From positions 155,115,920 through 155,179,919 of the forward strand of contig OZ020267.1 in NCBI GenBank assembly GCA_963971225.1: a stretch of 64,000 nt of DNA, given 5' to 3'. Origin of the DNA: Melieria omissa. Taxonomy: Eukaryota > Arthropoda > Insecta > Diptera > Ulidiidae. The position numbers and the translations under genes were made by a program. How positions within the stretch are numbered: position 1 is the stretch's first letter; every line of letters begins with the position of its first letter. Under the pieces are notes generated by a model. It was given only the letters and a program-made list of their open reading frames with translations. It was not told the DNA's origin and searched no databases. Shown piece after piece: positions 48,801 through 60,818 of the stretch.

Positions 48801-51800
48801 ACTTAATTAAAGTTAGGATTTCACATTTCACAGTATCCGTAAGGCGTTGGTTGTTGCGCAAATGGCTACTGGCGCGTCGTTTGGATATTTCGTGCTATTG
48901 CCTCAGTTTACAGCAACGTGCTATAATCTTGTTTGATGGACGACATTCCGAGGAGGAGCCTCGTAATAGTTGACTGGCCGCGATAGTAATTTAGTCGGTA
49001 TGTTTTTCCTAATGAGCAACGCGCGCTCGAACATCAAAGACTTCTCTTTCACGTTCGAATTCAGCGGACCACTCACATCGGCATCGTCCAGGAATCCAAA
49101 AACGTCGTCCACGATCTGCTTCGACGACTCCACGTCGATGTAGTCGTTCATGTTCAGCTCTTCGTTGTTCACAGTAGCCACCCCGTTCAGTGCTGCGGTT
49201 CCGGTGTGCAAAGCGGCCAATCGTTGGCGGTACTTCGTTTCGGCCTGCTGCCTCCATTGGCGCTCGCCGGCCTGCCGCAGTGCTTTTTCTTCGACAGTGC
49301 GTAGTGTACGCAGTTCCCGCAGCTGCTCCAGTCGCTTCGCGAAGTTAGCTCTGAATTCTCTGCGCGCCAAATAGCCCCGACAGAGCGCCTGCAGCTTCAT
49401 CATCTTGCTGGAGATCAGCCTGAATCGACGCGTTAAGCGCTGTGCAGCAACACAAGCACCCAAGCGATGAAATCCTTGCCGCATGATGAGAAAGTCGCGA
49501 CGCTGCTTATGGCCACGCCACGTTTTCTGTATAGTGATGACGGCCTGTCGATATTTTTGCAAATAGCGTCGGAAGAGCACCCGGCGAAAGCCCCGCTGTA
49601 TGGTAATGATGGACTTGAGCATAATGCGTGAACGCTCCGCCTCGAGCAGTGCGTCGTCGGCGTCCTTGAGAAAGACTTTCAAACGACCAAATTGGAAGTC
49701 AGACCTTGGCGGCAATATCTGCTGGCAAATTTTCTCGGCCGACTGTCGCCAGTTGTCAGAGTGCATGAGTCTTAGGCCCGGCAGCAGGAGCCGATATCGT
49801 GCAACAAACTCTTTGTACGTGTGGCGTATGGGATAGCCGGCATGACGGATGCGCGCAGTCTCCATCATGCCTGAGTAACGCAACTGACGGACACACAATT
49901 CGCGATCAAATTGCTGTGGAAAAACAAGAAATGTATGGTTAAACTCAGATTACTATTTCCGCTGAGAAACATTTAAGCCATAACCTCGCAAATATAACTC
50001 AACAACTATTCAACATATTATTCTTAAATTAAATAAATATTATTTCATGTTGAGTATAACTTGTGAGTTAGTGGAAAGGAAGATTATTATTTAGTTTTTT
50101 GCACTGAGCATCCTCCAAAGCCAACAAAAATTCATTTTTGTATTAAATTTTTAAATAAATTCTTCGAATAAATCAAAGCCAGAGTTTGATTCAAAAAGAC
50201 TGACTCTATATCAAATTTTCTGACTTGGAAGCCTCCCGTTCTATAATTGTTTCTTTTAGCACCGACTTTTCATACTCACATTTGCCTTCTTGAACTCATT
50301 TGGCTTAATGCACCTGATAAAAAATGGGTGTGCCGCGGACAGTGTTCTCATTAGCAACTCTAACGAATTACGAAATTTCACAGAGAGCGTTAATTGCTTT
50401 TTCATGGTGTCATGTGGCAGATCCCAGGGGAATATGTCGCCTAGAAATTTATTTTTCGATTTTCCAACCATTTCACGCAGATCCATACTGCAGGAATCGC
50501 GGTTCTTCTCTAGAAATCCGTACGGATTGTACATGACCACACCAGCGTAATGTCGGATGCCAAACAAGGATGTCTGGTTGGACTTTGGCTTGACGTAAAT
50601 TGAGCGGTTTCCATGCTGTACGTGTAACTTCTCCAATAGCGTAAAATCACTGCCTACAAAAGTAAATTTCGTGTAATTTCTAACAATCAAAAGCAAGAAT
50701 CACTCTGCGCACCTTTGGGAAATTTGGATTCTTCGTCAATAAGCGACATTATGTTGACCGACTTCATGCCAATCAGATCCAAAATAAGTTGATTATCTTG
50801 AAACTCAATGTGCTGCCACTTGATGCCTTCTTGCTCGTACTCAGCCTGTTCCATCTGCAAGAATGCCAAATCTTGTCTCAGAAAAAAATCACTGGAGAGG
50901 AACTTCTAGATTATTGACTGACTTTGAAAATATGACGCACAAAAAACTGCTGCAGATTCTCATTGGCGTAGTTGATACAAAGCTGTTCGAAGCTGTTATC
51001 CTCAAAATTTTCAAATCCAAATATATCCAGAACACCAATAGTGTTCATCGATTTGCCCAAACTGTCCGTGTCGATGGTGTCGTTGATGCGTTTTATAATT
51101 CGCACGAAAATAGCTCCGTACAGTGACTTTACGAACGCATCGCGTCCCTCAACCGCCGCATCCTTGGAAATGCTTGTTATCACTCGTTCGCCGTGCACGA
51201 AAATAGTCTTCTGTGTGAGCGCTTGTGTTAACGCCGAACTCGATATGCCCAAAAGCTTGGACACTCGAGCCAGGCTAAGTGTGTCGCTCACTTCTGCAGC
51301 ATCTATGTTTTGCACCACAGTCGCTTCGAACTGCAGGTTGCCAAGGTGCAAAATGGAGGCCAGCAAACTTAAAATACTCCACACCTCGTCCTCCCTGAAC
51401 GAAAGCACTTTCATGGCACTCCGAATGTCAGCAAAATCGTTGGCGTCGTCCTTCCCCTCCAAACGATAGCAGCTACCGTGGGCGAGGTAGTGATACCTGG
51501 TGGGCGAGTTCTCCTGCAGTTCTAGACGCTCCCGCTCCTTTTGGCTTAGGCCGGCCAGCATACAATAGAAAATGTGGTAGTTGCGCTCGTCGCGGCTTGG
51601 CGCTACAATTCGCGACTTCTCTAGCAGATACTGTTCAATCTTAGCGCCCTGTATGTTGCCTGCTTCGGTAAAGCGCACCTCGATGTACTTGCCGAAACGC
51701 GACGAGTTGTCGTTGCGCACGGTCTTGGAGTTGCCGAAGGCCTCCATTATTGGATTGGCCTCGATGATTTGCTGTTCGATCCACGAATGCTTGCCGCTTA

Positions 51801-53750
51801 TTGCAGCCAAATATTGCAATATGAGCTTGGTGCTCTCCGTCTTGCCGGCGCCCGACTCGCCACTAATCACTATGCACTGATTGGCTTTGTCGCGTTTCAT
51901 CGCCTGAAAGGCGTTGTCACTGATGGCAAAAATGTGCGGCGGCAGGTCATTGATTTTCTTGTTGCGATACAGACGTATCTCGTGACTCGTATAGATCGGC
52001 AAGACTTGGTAGGGATTGATGGCGATCAGCATGGAGCCGGTGTATGTCTATGGACAAATGTAAACTTGAATCAAAACTACAGTGAGGTAATTTCAGGGAC
52101 TCACGTAAATCTGTTTGTGGGCATAGCGCATCTCTAGGTTACGCAGAATGGCGTATTCCTGCAAGTCGCCCAAGGTGATCATGTCGTCCACGCCGTGTTG
52201 CGAAGAAGTATGCATTGCCTTCAGTACGTCTGCTGCCGACACCCAAAACTGCTTCCCCTCATCGTTGGCCACCAACGTGCGCGTCTTTTCGGTGCGTATG
52301 ATGCGAGCGCCAAGGGGCACGGCAAACTCGCTGTTCACATTATGTGGCTTCAACCAAACAAATTCACCCTGTGAAAGATAGAAATCATTTCATCGATGTA
52401 CAAAATGTCAACATTGTCAACGTCTAAAATTTCTATAAAACCCACTAAGCGGTTAAGTAGGGAAGCAAGAGATTCTGCAGGTTGGCCAGGACTAACGCCT
52501 CAAATAGCTATCCCGTCAACTAAACTCGTTCACTCGATTTTGGAAATCCTCAAAGTTTCATCGAGTTACTTACCCATTTGATTCACACGATTCATTCATG
52601 TTCCAAAAGCCACATGGAAACAATGAAATATGCATTATGCAATATAATCGTTTCACATTGTATGCATTAATTTTGAATATGCGAATCCTATTTGAACTTG
52701 CCAAATTCTAATGAATATGTGGCTGTGACCAAAGTGTAATAAAAACAAGAATTTTTCGGTAAACGCAAACAAACAGGTCGAACTAATACCAAGAATCCTT
52801 GTATCCGCTGTATCGAAATGTCGTATAGGTATATCGTATGAGCGTGTCGCGCAGACGATATGAAATGCAAATTCCAATCACTGCTTGCGACCATTAGCTT
52901 CGCGTACTACAGGTGCTAGGTTTCCCCTTTTCTATTGTTCACTTCTTATCAAGACCGTTTTTTATAAGCACTCAGCTGGTAACTTCCTAGTGAAAAGCAA
53001 AAAGTGCATGAGCAAGCACCAATAATCACACACGGAACGCAAAATCAATACCGTCTGATTAGCTAAATAAAGTCATTTAGGAGTGAAAGGAATTTCAGCC
53101 GTGATTTTCAACAGTGATAGCGTTCACTAAATTGCACACATTTTTAGATATGATTTTTTAAATGACGGCATCTAAGTATTAGAATGACTTAATGCTTTGC
53201 TTTAGGGCTACTAAAGTTCTTCGTTCGTTATTGTTGTTGCTTCAGACACCTTATTGATATGATTGAATGACTGAGATTGGGCGCTAAGGTGTAATTTGTT
53301 AATTGTGAATTGTGGTACGATTAATGATGTCATGCCAAACACGTAGGTGAGATCATGCGCGAGTAAAAAAGTCAATTCACTTCACATCAATTCACAAAAC
53401 ACCAACTCAAAACACAAACGGTACAGTTTCCAGTATTCACTTTCACATAAACCGTACATCTTTTGCACACTTCTTAGATCTATAACTAAAGTAGTCGTCT
53501 GCCTCAAACAAAACGAAGTCGTCACTACCTCTGCTGTAACGATCGAAAGTTTTTATCGTTTCAAATCAAAGAGGCCTCGAAGATAAGATCCAATTCAGCA
53601 AACATTAGCTCTGATAAAAGTGCCACGACACATTGAATTTAATTACACTGAGCTGTTTGTATAATACATAGTGTAGTCGCCATAATGTTTTTGCGACTCC
53701 CTGGTCCACTTTGCTTCACTTACGTGCTCGATTTGAGGGGACGACAACAT
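42809..53750 (-). CDS. Myo28B1: Myosin VII-type unconventional myosin (MyTH4-FERM), 16 exons
   Basis: Exons: 53750-53724 (predicted), 52368-52105, 52047-50923, 50854-50713, 50653-50280, 49913-49077, 47084-46884, 46819-46449, 46381-46177, 46114-45713, 45646-45536, 45362-44530, 44454-44292, 44231-43866, 43802-43071 and 42985-42809, for 2109 residues. The motor has P-loop GESGAGKT (about 160-167), switch [11 protein letters not shown] and switch [11 protein letters not shown]. Four IQ-like motifs and a charged helix follow. The tail runs MyTH4 ([12 protein letters not shown]), FERM, SH3 ([12 protein letters not shown]), second MyTH4 ([13 protein letters not shown]) and FERM ([11 protein letters not shown] to [12 protein letters not shown]), the complete myosin VII order. 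It moves along actin and binds membrane or adhesion cargo. The first exon was found by phase (ATG plus eight codons, then GTAAGTG). An alternative 3' end at 48921 would give a tailless form. Confidence 0.88.
47085..49076 (-). other. Long myosin intron between IQ region and first MyTH4 domain
   Basis: A 2-kb intron in a gene whose downstream introns are mostly under 200 bases. It contains the possible alternative terminal exon and its polyadenylation signal at its 5' end (49076 to about 48700). The rest (47085-48700) is AT-rich and shows nothing recognisable. Confidence 0.5.
48921..49076 (-). CDS. Alternative tail-less C-terminus of the myosin (read-through of exon 6)
   Basis: If the donor at 49076-49075 (GAT|GTGAGT) is not used, the frame continues 51 codons ([20 protein letters not shown] to VVHQTRL) to a TAG. 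On the minus strand an AATAAA (48720-48715) follows about 200 bases later. This would end the protein after the IQ motifs and charged helix, with neither MyTH4 nor FERM domains. The codons look coding-like, but an open stretch of this length can also arise by chance. Confidence 0.4.
   Translation of the reverse strand: MSGPLNSNVKEKSLMFERALLIRKNIPTKLLSRPVNYYEAPPRNVVHQTRL
52369..53723 (-). other. First intron of the myosin gene (predicted)
   Basis: About 1.35 kb between the predicted short first exon and the exon starting GEFVW. No repeat or gene recognised. Confidence 0.4.
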
Positions 53751-56300
53751 GCTGCGATTTTAGTTTTTTCTGATATTTATGCGACTATTACGTTTCCTGA
53801 CATTACTGTCATTACTTCTACATTTATTTTACAATAACCGCTTCGCGTTGTAGCTTTTTCTCGTATCACTTTTTTACGCTGAAACGCCGATGCGAACACG
53901 GAAACAGTTTCTTCAAACCACAACGCAGGCAAGACGCGGTTTCAGCTGTCGATGTTGTCTGAAATTCACAGGTCCAACCTTAGCAACGTATCGCACACTT
54001 TTAACGCATCGTAGGCGAAATTCTTTCAATAAGCCACAACCGCTACTTTTGCCAATAATGTGTGTGGCAACGGTGCCGCCAAAGTGAGCGCATGGTTGCC
54101 GTTGTTGTTAGTGTGCACCATATTGATGTTGTTGCTGGTTATCAGTACACCGATAAGCGTGTTGAGAACCTGTGCGTTATCAGTTTGCCATTTGATACCC
54201 AAACACTCAATACGATACTCACACTCGCGCCTGCATTGGCATTTCTGGTCATCCGCAGTTTGATTGCTTAGTGAGAGCAAGTACAAATGAGCAATAATTG
54301 ATAGAGTATGTCAGCGATCTCTCAAAAACTGTACTTATTAGACACACATCTATACTGCTCCTTCAGCGGTGAGTCATCTATCATTGAGACGCTAAACTTT
54401 AGTCGTCGTCACACACCTGCGTTCACACAACACGTACGTATGTATGTAAATAGGTACGTAGGCATGTGTTGACGCATGAAAAATTTGTTCTTATCAGTGT
54501 ACCGTACTGCAGTTCATATCGATGTGCTTTCTGCCTTCCTGTTTGGGAAAAAGGTAAGCGATTTCCGATCGGAAAAGGTCTCGGCTCAAAGTTCGGACCA
54601 TAATCACTCATGCCTACTAACTTACTGCCGATGTGCATTAGAAAGAAATGAATTCGAACTGATAATTCCGGGAAAGTGAGTCGAATAACAACACTCAACC
54701 TAACAAAATTTGCGCATAATCAAATCGAGAATGTGAAATCAACGGCAATTCATCGAGTCGTTGCCGATCGCTTTTGGTTGAATTTAATTAGAGGCACAAC
54801 TTGGCCGCAAACAGTTGCAGACGCCCTCAAACATTCACAGCCCAACAGCAGCTTGCGCTGCATTGGTTTTATACTTCACAGAACGGCCTTGCAACAAGCG
54901 TTGACCTCACGAAGCAAAGGAAAAACAACGGAAAAACTATACTTTTACTTAACGGCACACGCGTTTGGGCCATTGTTGCTAGCCTCCACTCGCAATGCAA
55001 GTGTGACGGAGAGCGCCATTCCCAGTGCATTTCTGATGCGTGGTGGTGCAAAGTGCGCGGCATACACCAGCAGTGAGATTACCGCTTGGTCTGCGTTTCG
55101 GAAAATGTAAACGACCGCTTGTGCTACGCGTCGCCGCACGCCATCGCAGGTTGGCGCAACAAGGTGGCGAACTTTTGCCCCAGTTTGTAAAACGATGCTT
55201 TGTGGGTGCCCTTGCATTGATCCAGGCAAGCCTAATCTGATCGGAAATGCAATAGGAAGGGGCTACGACTACAACAATATCTACACCAGCAGCAACTACA
55301 AAATGAAACTCGAAGCTAAGCACATGGAAGTTCGGGAGCAAATTGCAACGCACCAACATTAGTGCGAAATTGGCACAACACAATCCAGGGTAAATGGGGC
55401 GCAATGATAAAACTACAAAAACAAGAAGTAGGGGTTAGGGGAGTGTGACAACAATAACGACTAGGTTGGCGTTGTTTGACAGGCACGTGCCGGCGTGCTA
55501 CTCGACAACAAGCACACTAATTGCTCCAGCGATGCGCGATTTCTGAATGTGCCTCACAACAACAGGATCTCATATGTGCAATATACGCTCTCATCAACAC
55601 GTACCACGAATACGGCTTCTATCGGCATTGGTCGCCTAATCAATGCATTGTTCATACGCATACGAGTTTGAGCAGAACACACCCATCAGGCATATAGCCC
55701 CTTTAGTTCACATACACACACACATTAAAGTTGTTTTAAGCCATCTTGGGAACTGCACGCAAGCAGAATACGTTGCACTTCCCCCCACTGCACCACGCGC
55801 ATCTCGAAAACACTGAGCTCGCCCAAAGCACGTTGTTGACCTACATTTAGGCATCAATGAATTCCATAAGACACTGCAGTCACCGTCTCCTCACAGACGC
55901 CACCAGAACAGTCCGAATGCTGCTGTCGTATTCTGAGGGTAATTCCAGTGCGTGACGTGAGCACATTGGCCAACGAAAGCTTTTGCAGGCAACCAAACTG
56001 TTTGCTCTCAAGTTGTGCTCTCTTAACTCTATTTGGTGCTGCTTTGCAGAGTTTGAAGCACAGACCAGAACACTCTTTACCAGTTCATACCGTGGCATGC
56101 TAAAAAATGGGATCCATTAAATATTTTAGTCGTTGAATTTTGTTCTTTGATTCGACTATCCTTACTTGCATCAGAGCATCGAATAGGCTTAAGTGCAACA
56201 TAGCGAACCCTTGGGGAAAAATAAATAAGTATGCTCTTGGCTCCTGAATCTAATGAACTAGAATTAACAGGCTCAGGTTCCAATATGGTATCAAACATAT
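53751..56300. other. Upstream region of the myosin gene, no gene recognised
   Basis: Probable promoter and 5' UTR of the minus-strand myosin. Open frames of up to 144 codons occur on both strands between 54676 and 55404, but they overlap, lack splice context and match no family I know. This part is less AT-rich than its surroundings. Confidence 0.35.
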
Positions 56301-56650
56301 TATGCCCCGTTCTGACTATGTCATATATGGTGTCATTTGTAGTCAGTTAAATGAGAACGGGTTGTCATATGGTGCCATTTGCGTTTGCCTGCATGTATGA
56401 CTACGATTTGCCATACGAAACGACAATCAAATGAGAACGAACGAATTTGTGTCGAACGAACGATTTGACTACGTCTGATGAGAAAACAAAAAATGTCAAC
56501 ATGCTGGCAAACCTTGTCATATGTATTTTTCGTCAGTTTTTGCCGTGCAATGAGAACGCATTTGACGACATAGGACGAACATGACATATATGGCGGTGTT
56601 TGTCGTCAGTGAATATGACACCAAATATGACATAGTCAGAACAGGGCATT
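56301..56650. mobile_element. MITE with about 37-bp inverted termini
   Basis: The left end reads TATGCCCCGTTCTGACTATG and continues TCATATATGGTGTCAT. The right end, reverse-complemented, reads AATGCCCTGTTCTGACTATG and continues TCATATTTGGTGTCAT. The termini match over about 37 bases with three mismatches. Further copies of the TCATAT-GGTGTCAT and TGAGAACG words occur inside. No coding capacity; superfamily not assigned. Confidence 0.75.
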
Positions 56651-58172
56651 AGAATATAAAAATGGATTTTCTCGAAAAAAATCCGTTTTTATAAATTTTA
56701 TTTTATGTAAAACAATATAGTTTTATATAATAAGTGTGAAAAAGGCCTTTCGTTTGATACTTCAACCCCGAGCTATGGGCGTACAATCACCCACCGTTGA
56801 ACTAGACGGTGGTACACTGGGTCAATGGTGCGTACGTCACGGCATCGCATTGGCTATCGTATGCTGTCGTATCCGAAAAACATAGTGTCACAGCAAAATG
56901 GGCCAAGTCGAAATAATGCACAAATGAGAGAACAACTGTCACAATCAGCTGTGCCATAGGACGGTTTCACCACACGAAGTAATCGACTACCTCAACTAAA
57001 CGAAAAGCTTCTGACTGGAAAATGCTAATACACCAGCGCCAACACTTCCTTGGCGCACAAGACAATCGCTCTGAAAGAGAGCATAGCCCCAGCAAGAGCA
57101 GCAACGGCCAGGAGCCAAGGGCCGCCGTGTCAATGGAATACAAACTTTATGGATACACTCACAATGCACAGAACTGTTTCGTCACACAGCACAGTTCGCT
57201 CGATGGCAGGAACTTTCGCACAAAACAGTACTGCCTCGCTTCGTCTGCAGCAGTCAAGTTGGAGTCACAGCGCCAAGTGGGTGAATCCGCGGATTAACGA
57301 ATTCGGGGGAAAAAAACATGAAGTAAAGTAAAAAGTTTCATCAAAAGTTACTGCACTCGGAAAAGTAAAACGGCATTTAGTTGAGTTTGCAATGAAATTG
57401 CAACATGCAACTCCCTCAACTGCTCTCTGTGGCTGTGTCTGTGACAGTGGCTAAACCAGTGTGCATGCAGCCATAAAATTGCGCGTTTCATCACATAGAA
57501 TGCAGCACATTTCGAAACCTGAGTGGAAATTAAATTTTCAGCTCGTTTGTCGACCTGGTTTTTAGTGAATCTTCTGAACAACCAAAAAAGAAAAGAAAAA
57601 ATTTTCAATTAAGTAAGAAATAAATAATTAAATTCTTCTCCAAAGTGATGTGCGAGAGTCTAATTCTGCGCTCCTCGCTGCCATTGGACACTCTTAAACG
57701 CGCTCTTCAGCCGTCCATAAGAACAGCAGCAGCAATTGGCAAGTGTCCGACACAATAAGCGCGCTAGTAGCTTGTTCTGTGTTTTGTTTATCTGTGTTTT
57801 AATACAGAAAGTGCGGTCGTTTTTATTAAAAGCAAAATAATTTATATTTACAGCGGCAACAGAAAAATTCGAAGAAAATAAATCGTAAATGAAAATGAAA
57901 ACTTGTGGGGGGCAAGTGTGAGAAGTCTCAAAAAGAAAAAAAAAACTACGTACAATTCATATATCGACGCAATCCATCACAAACACCACAGGGTTAAATA
58001 ATTATTGGTGCATCGGTGCCCACGCGAAGCGAATATTTTCGAACGTATGCGGATGACTTTTGGTTTCAGGTGAGTAAAAAGGAATTATTCCAGCTGAGCA
58101 ATGGCAAACTTTACCCAATTCGATCAGAAAACTTATCAGAATTTCAAGCCACAGGAATAAACATTTATGGAC
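56651..58172. other. Intergenic sequence without recognised features
   Basis: AT-rich, with A-runs near 57900-57950. No gene, RNA or transposon end was identified between the MITE and the inverted repeat at 58173. Confidence 0.35.
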
Positions 58173-58425
58173 ATATCTGTGGCCGTAAGCAATAACAGCC
58201 AAAGTCGAGTTAGGACAAAATTGAGTTATTACCACCATTGCATTCGTCGTATTCAAATGTACGACTACACAAAATTCTATGGCTTTTGCTCATAAAATGA
58301 ATGTTTTACGCCCAAAAATCTAAAATTTATCTAGTGTAATCTAAGGCAAATTCAAATATTAAAAGTGCTCTCCTGAACATTTCATAAAATCGACTTTGGC
58401 TGTTATTCCTTACGGCCACAGATAT
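58173..58425. repeat. 36-bp inverted repeat with 181-bp spacer
   Basis: ATATCTGTGGCCGTAAGCAA and the 16 following bases (58173-58208) are repeated inverted at 58390-58425 with a single mismatch. The arms could pair in RNA or be the termini of a small element. Confidence 0.7.
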
Positions 58426-58805
58426 TTCGAATTAGTTAATTCTGATGTTGCCCGGTGTAAGACCAAAATCTTAACCAATCGCACTGAATTTATTACTTGC
58501 CAATTTTTGGCCGTTTCTTGTAAAAAAAGCTCGTATTGAGCTCAAATCCGCTCTTAGTATATTAGCTCTCTCACCACGAATAGCGCGTTCAGTGTCCTCT
58601 CGGGCACGCACGTCCACTTGAAGGTTATCACGGTGCTATCTCTGTGCATGGGCAGGTGAAATTTGATCATCTTCATTTTGGATGATCTGATTTTGAATGC
58701 ACAGTACTCAACAAATAACAAACTAATTTGTTATTATTATTTTGAATTAGTTAATTTGATGCTGGCAATACTATTGACCGAACCGAACGAAACACTAACA
58801 AACTA

Positions 58806-60806
58806 CCCTGTCGGAACTGCGGCAACTGGTTGAAAAAATTCATTGGTTTTCTTAACTGGTTTTTTGTAAGTCAATGGGACAACTAGTTGTCCAAGTAGCT
58901 GTCAGCGAATGAATAAGTCAGTCAATTCGCGTCTAATCGTTTACGTTCTGTGTGCGCGTTCATAGGTGAGAAGAGCAGATGAAAATAAAAAGGACTTAGA
59001 AATGTTTTTACTTTTTGAACATGTCTGTTTCTAAGACTCAACGCTCGCTCGATTTGCACGTTTGGCCTTGAATGATTTCAGATGGAATTTTGCGTGGTTG
59101 CTCGAAGCAACGAATTGAAGCAGCAGCTGAAAGGTATGTAGTAATAAATTTATTTGTTAAGTTATTTACTTAAATATTAATTCATTTTGTTCATTCATTC
59201 CAGGCGTAGTCAATAATGATGAGGATATTGAATTGCGTCAGGCCCCAAACATTGTCGACAGAAGTGTGTCAAAAAGTCGAAGACCATCCTTTGTTTCTTT
59301 TTATACTGAAATTGTTTGGTGCACGTATTTTTTATTTTTCATTCTCGATGGATTTTTCTTGTTTTTGAAAATATTTTTCAATAAAATAATTATTTAAAAA
59401 TTTAATTGTTTTATTTTACCCCATAAAAATTAACTGTTTAGAAAACTAACCCAGAATACTCTAGTTCGCAAACTACTCGCTTCACAATTGGTTTAGAAAC
59501 TGTTTTACTTAGGACTGACCTTGGATTAGCTACAAATGGATGCAGACGGGAACAGTTTACTGTCACCTAGGACATGGCTATGTTAAAAAGGTGAGATTGC
59601 TCCAAGGAAACGAATCGGTTCTACAGTCAGCTATGGCTGACAAGCCACCAGTTCAAAAATTACATTCGGAATTTCTAATTCCTACAGGGATACAATTGGA
59701 TGTTGCTATTGGGCTGGTGCCACTGCCTTCTTAAATATACCTTGGTGCTATCAGTGCTGCTGATTTATGTTGCAAATGTTGTTATGTCGAAAAAAAAAAT
59801 TACCAGCTCCTGTGTACTCACTGTCGCGTTCAGAACGCAAAACTTAGTTTCCATAAGTATAAGCTTTTGCACTTTTTATTTTGTTTATTTTCCAAAAACA
59901 ATGCCACTCATGTCAAACCACATGTTAAACTATGTTAAGTTACGTCTGGAGTAACTGGCCCATAACTGACGCATTCGAAACCGAATCAATGCAGACAAAT
60001 TGGTCGTTTGGCAATTCTTTATTTGTCCTAACCATTCAATAAAAAAATAAAAACAAAATCTATTTAGGCGTACTTCAGTATATACTTACATAAAAATGTA
60101 TGTACACAGCTTCCTTTGCTTGGCACGACCACATGTTTATCACTATAAAACGCATAAATTGCCGCATTGTGTTGCATAGGAAAGGCAATCTAAAGTATTT
60201 TGCGTAACAAAATCTTCATGCTAGAAGTATATTTAGGGCAAGGACGTGAATGTTAAACCAAAGCATAAAAGAAAAAAACGAAAAGCGAAAGGAAAATGGA
60301 AAATTAATAGCTGTTGATATTTTGCGTACAACTACAAGAAAACTTCGTGAGCTCAATCCGGAATATCGTATCCACATAGGGCCGCGGACTGGTCCGAATT
60401 TAATTTGTTAACTGGATGCTTGTAGTCATAGCTGACTGTAGAACCGATTCGTTTCCTTGGAGCGAACTCACCCTTTTACTATGGCGAAGTCCTAGGCAAC
60501 AGTCAATTGACCCCGTCTGCATCCATTTGCAACTAGTCCTAAGTAAAACAGTTTCTAAGCCAGTTGTGAAGCGAGTAGTTTGAGAACTAGTTTATTCTGG
60601 GTGTGTTTTCTAACTGGTTATATTTAATATTTCTATATCGTCGTTTTAGCAAAAGTATCGTAGAATCATTAGAACGATTAGACGCAAATAACTGCCTTCT
60701 GCATTTGCTTGCAGCTACTTGGACAACTAGTTGTCCAATTGACTTACAAAAAACCAGTTGAGAAACCAATGATTTTTGGGAACCAGTTATCTTAGGTCCG
60801 ACAGGG
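58806..60806. mobile_element. 2.0-kb DNA element with long, interrupted inverted repeats
   Basis: Both ends are CCCTGTCGGA (inverted). The arms match over about 145 bases (58806-58950 with 60806-60660), including TTGGACAACTAGTTGTCC-like palindromes. A second matching pair of about 200 bases, 59428-59650 with 60628-60420, continues the inverted repeat further in. The left arm carries about 480 extra bases (58950-59428) that hold a small spliced open frame. The structure is foldback-like. No target-site duplication is evident and the superfamily is not assigned. Confidence 0.65.
59082..59397 (+). CDS. Possible small spliced open frame inside the foldback-like element
   Basis: ATG 59082-59133, intron 59134-59203 (GTATGT...TTCATTCATTCCAG), then 59204-59397 give about 81 codons: a polar part (RSNELKQQLKGVVNNDEDIE) and a hydrophobic Phe-rich end. 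An AATAAA overlaps the stop (59380-59385). A CAG precedes the ATG, so it may be the 3' exons of a degraded transposon gene. No family recognised; it could be chance. Confidence 0.25.
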
Positions 60807-60818
60807 TGTGTAGTACCG

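Noticed and set aside
52575..52604. ATG plus GTAAGT donor as myosin first exon
   Set aside because: From each of its ATGs the phase leads to a stop or a wrong frame in the GEFVW exon.
54676..55404. Open frames of up to 144 codons on both strands
   Set aside because: Overlapping frames on opposite strands, no splice context, no recognisable motif; probably due to locally higher GC content.
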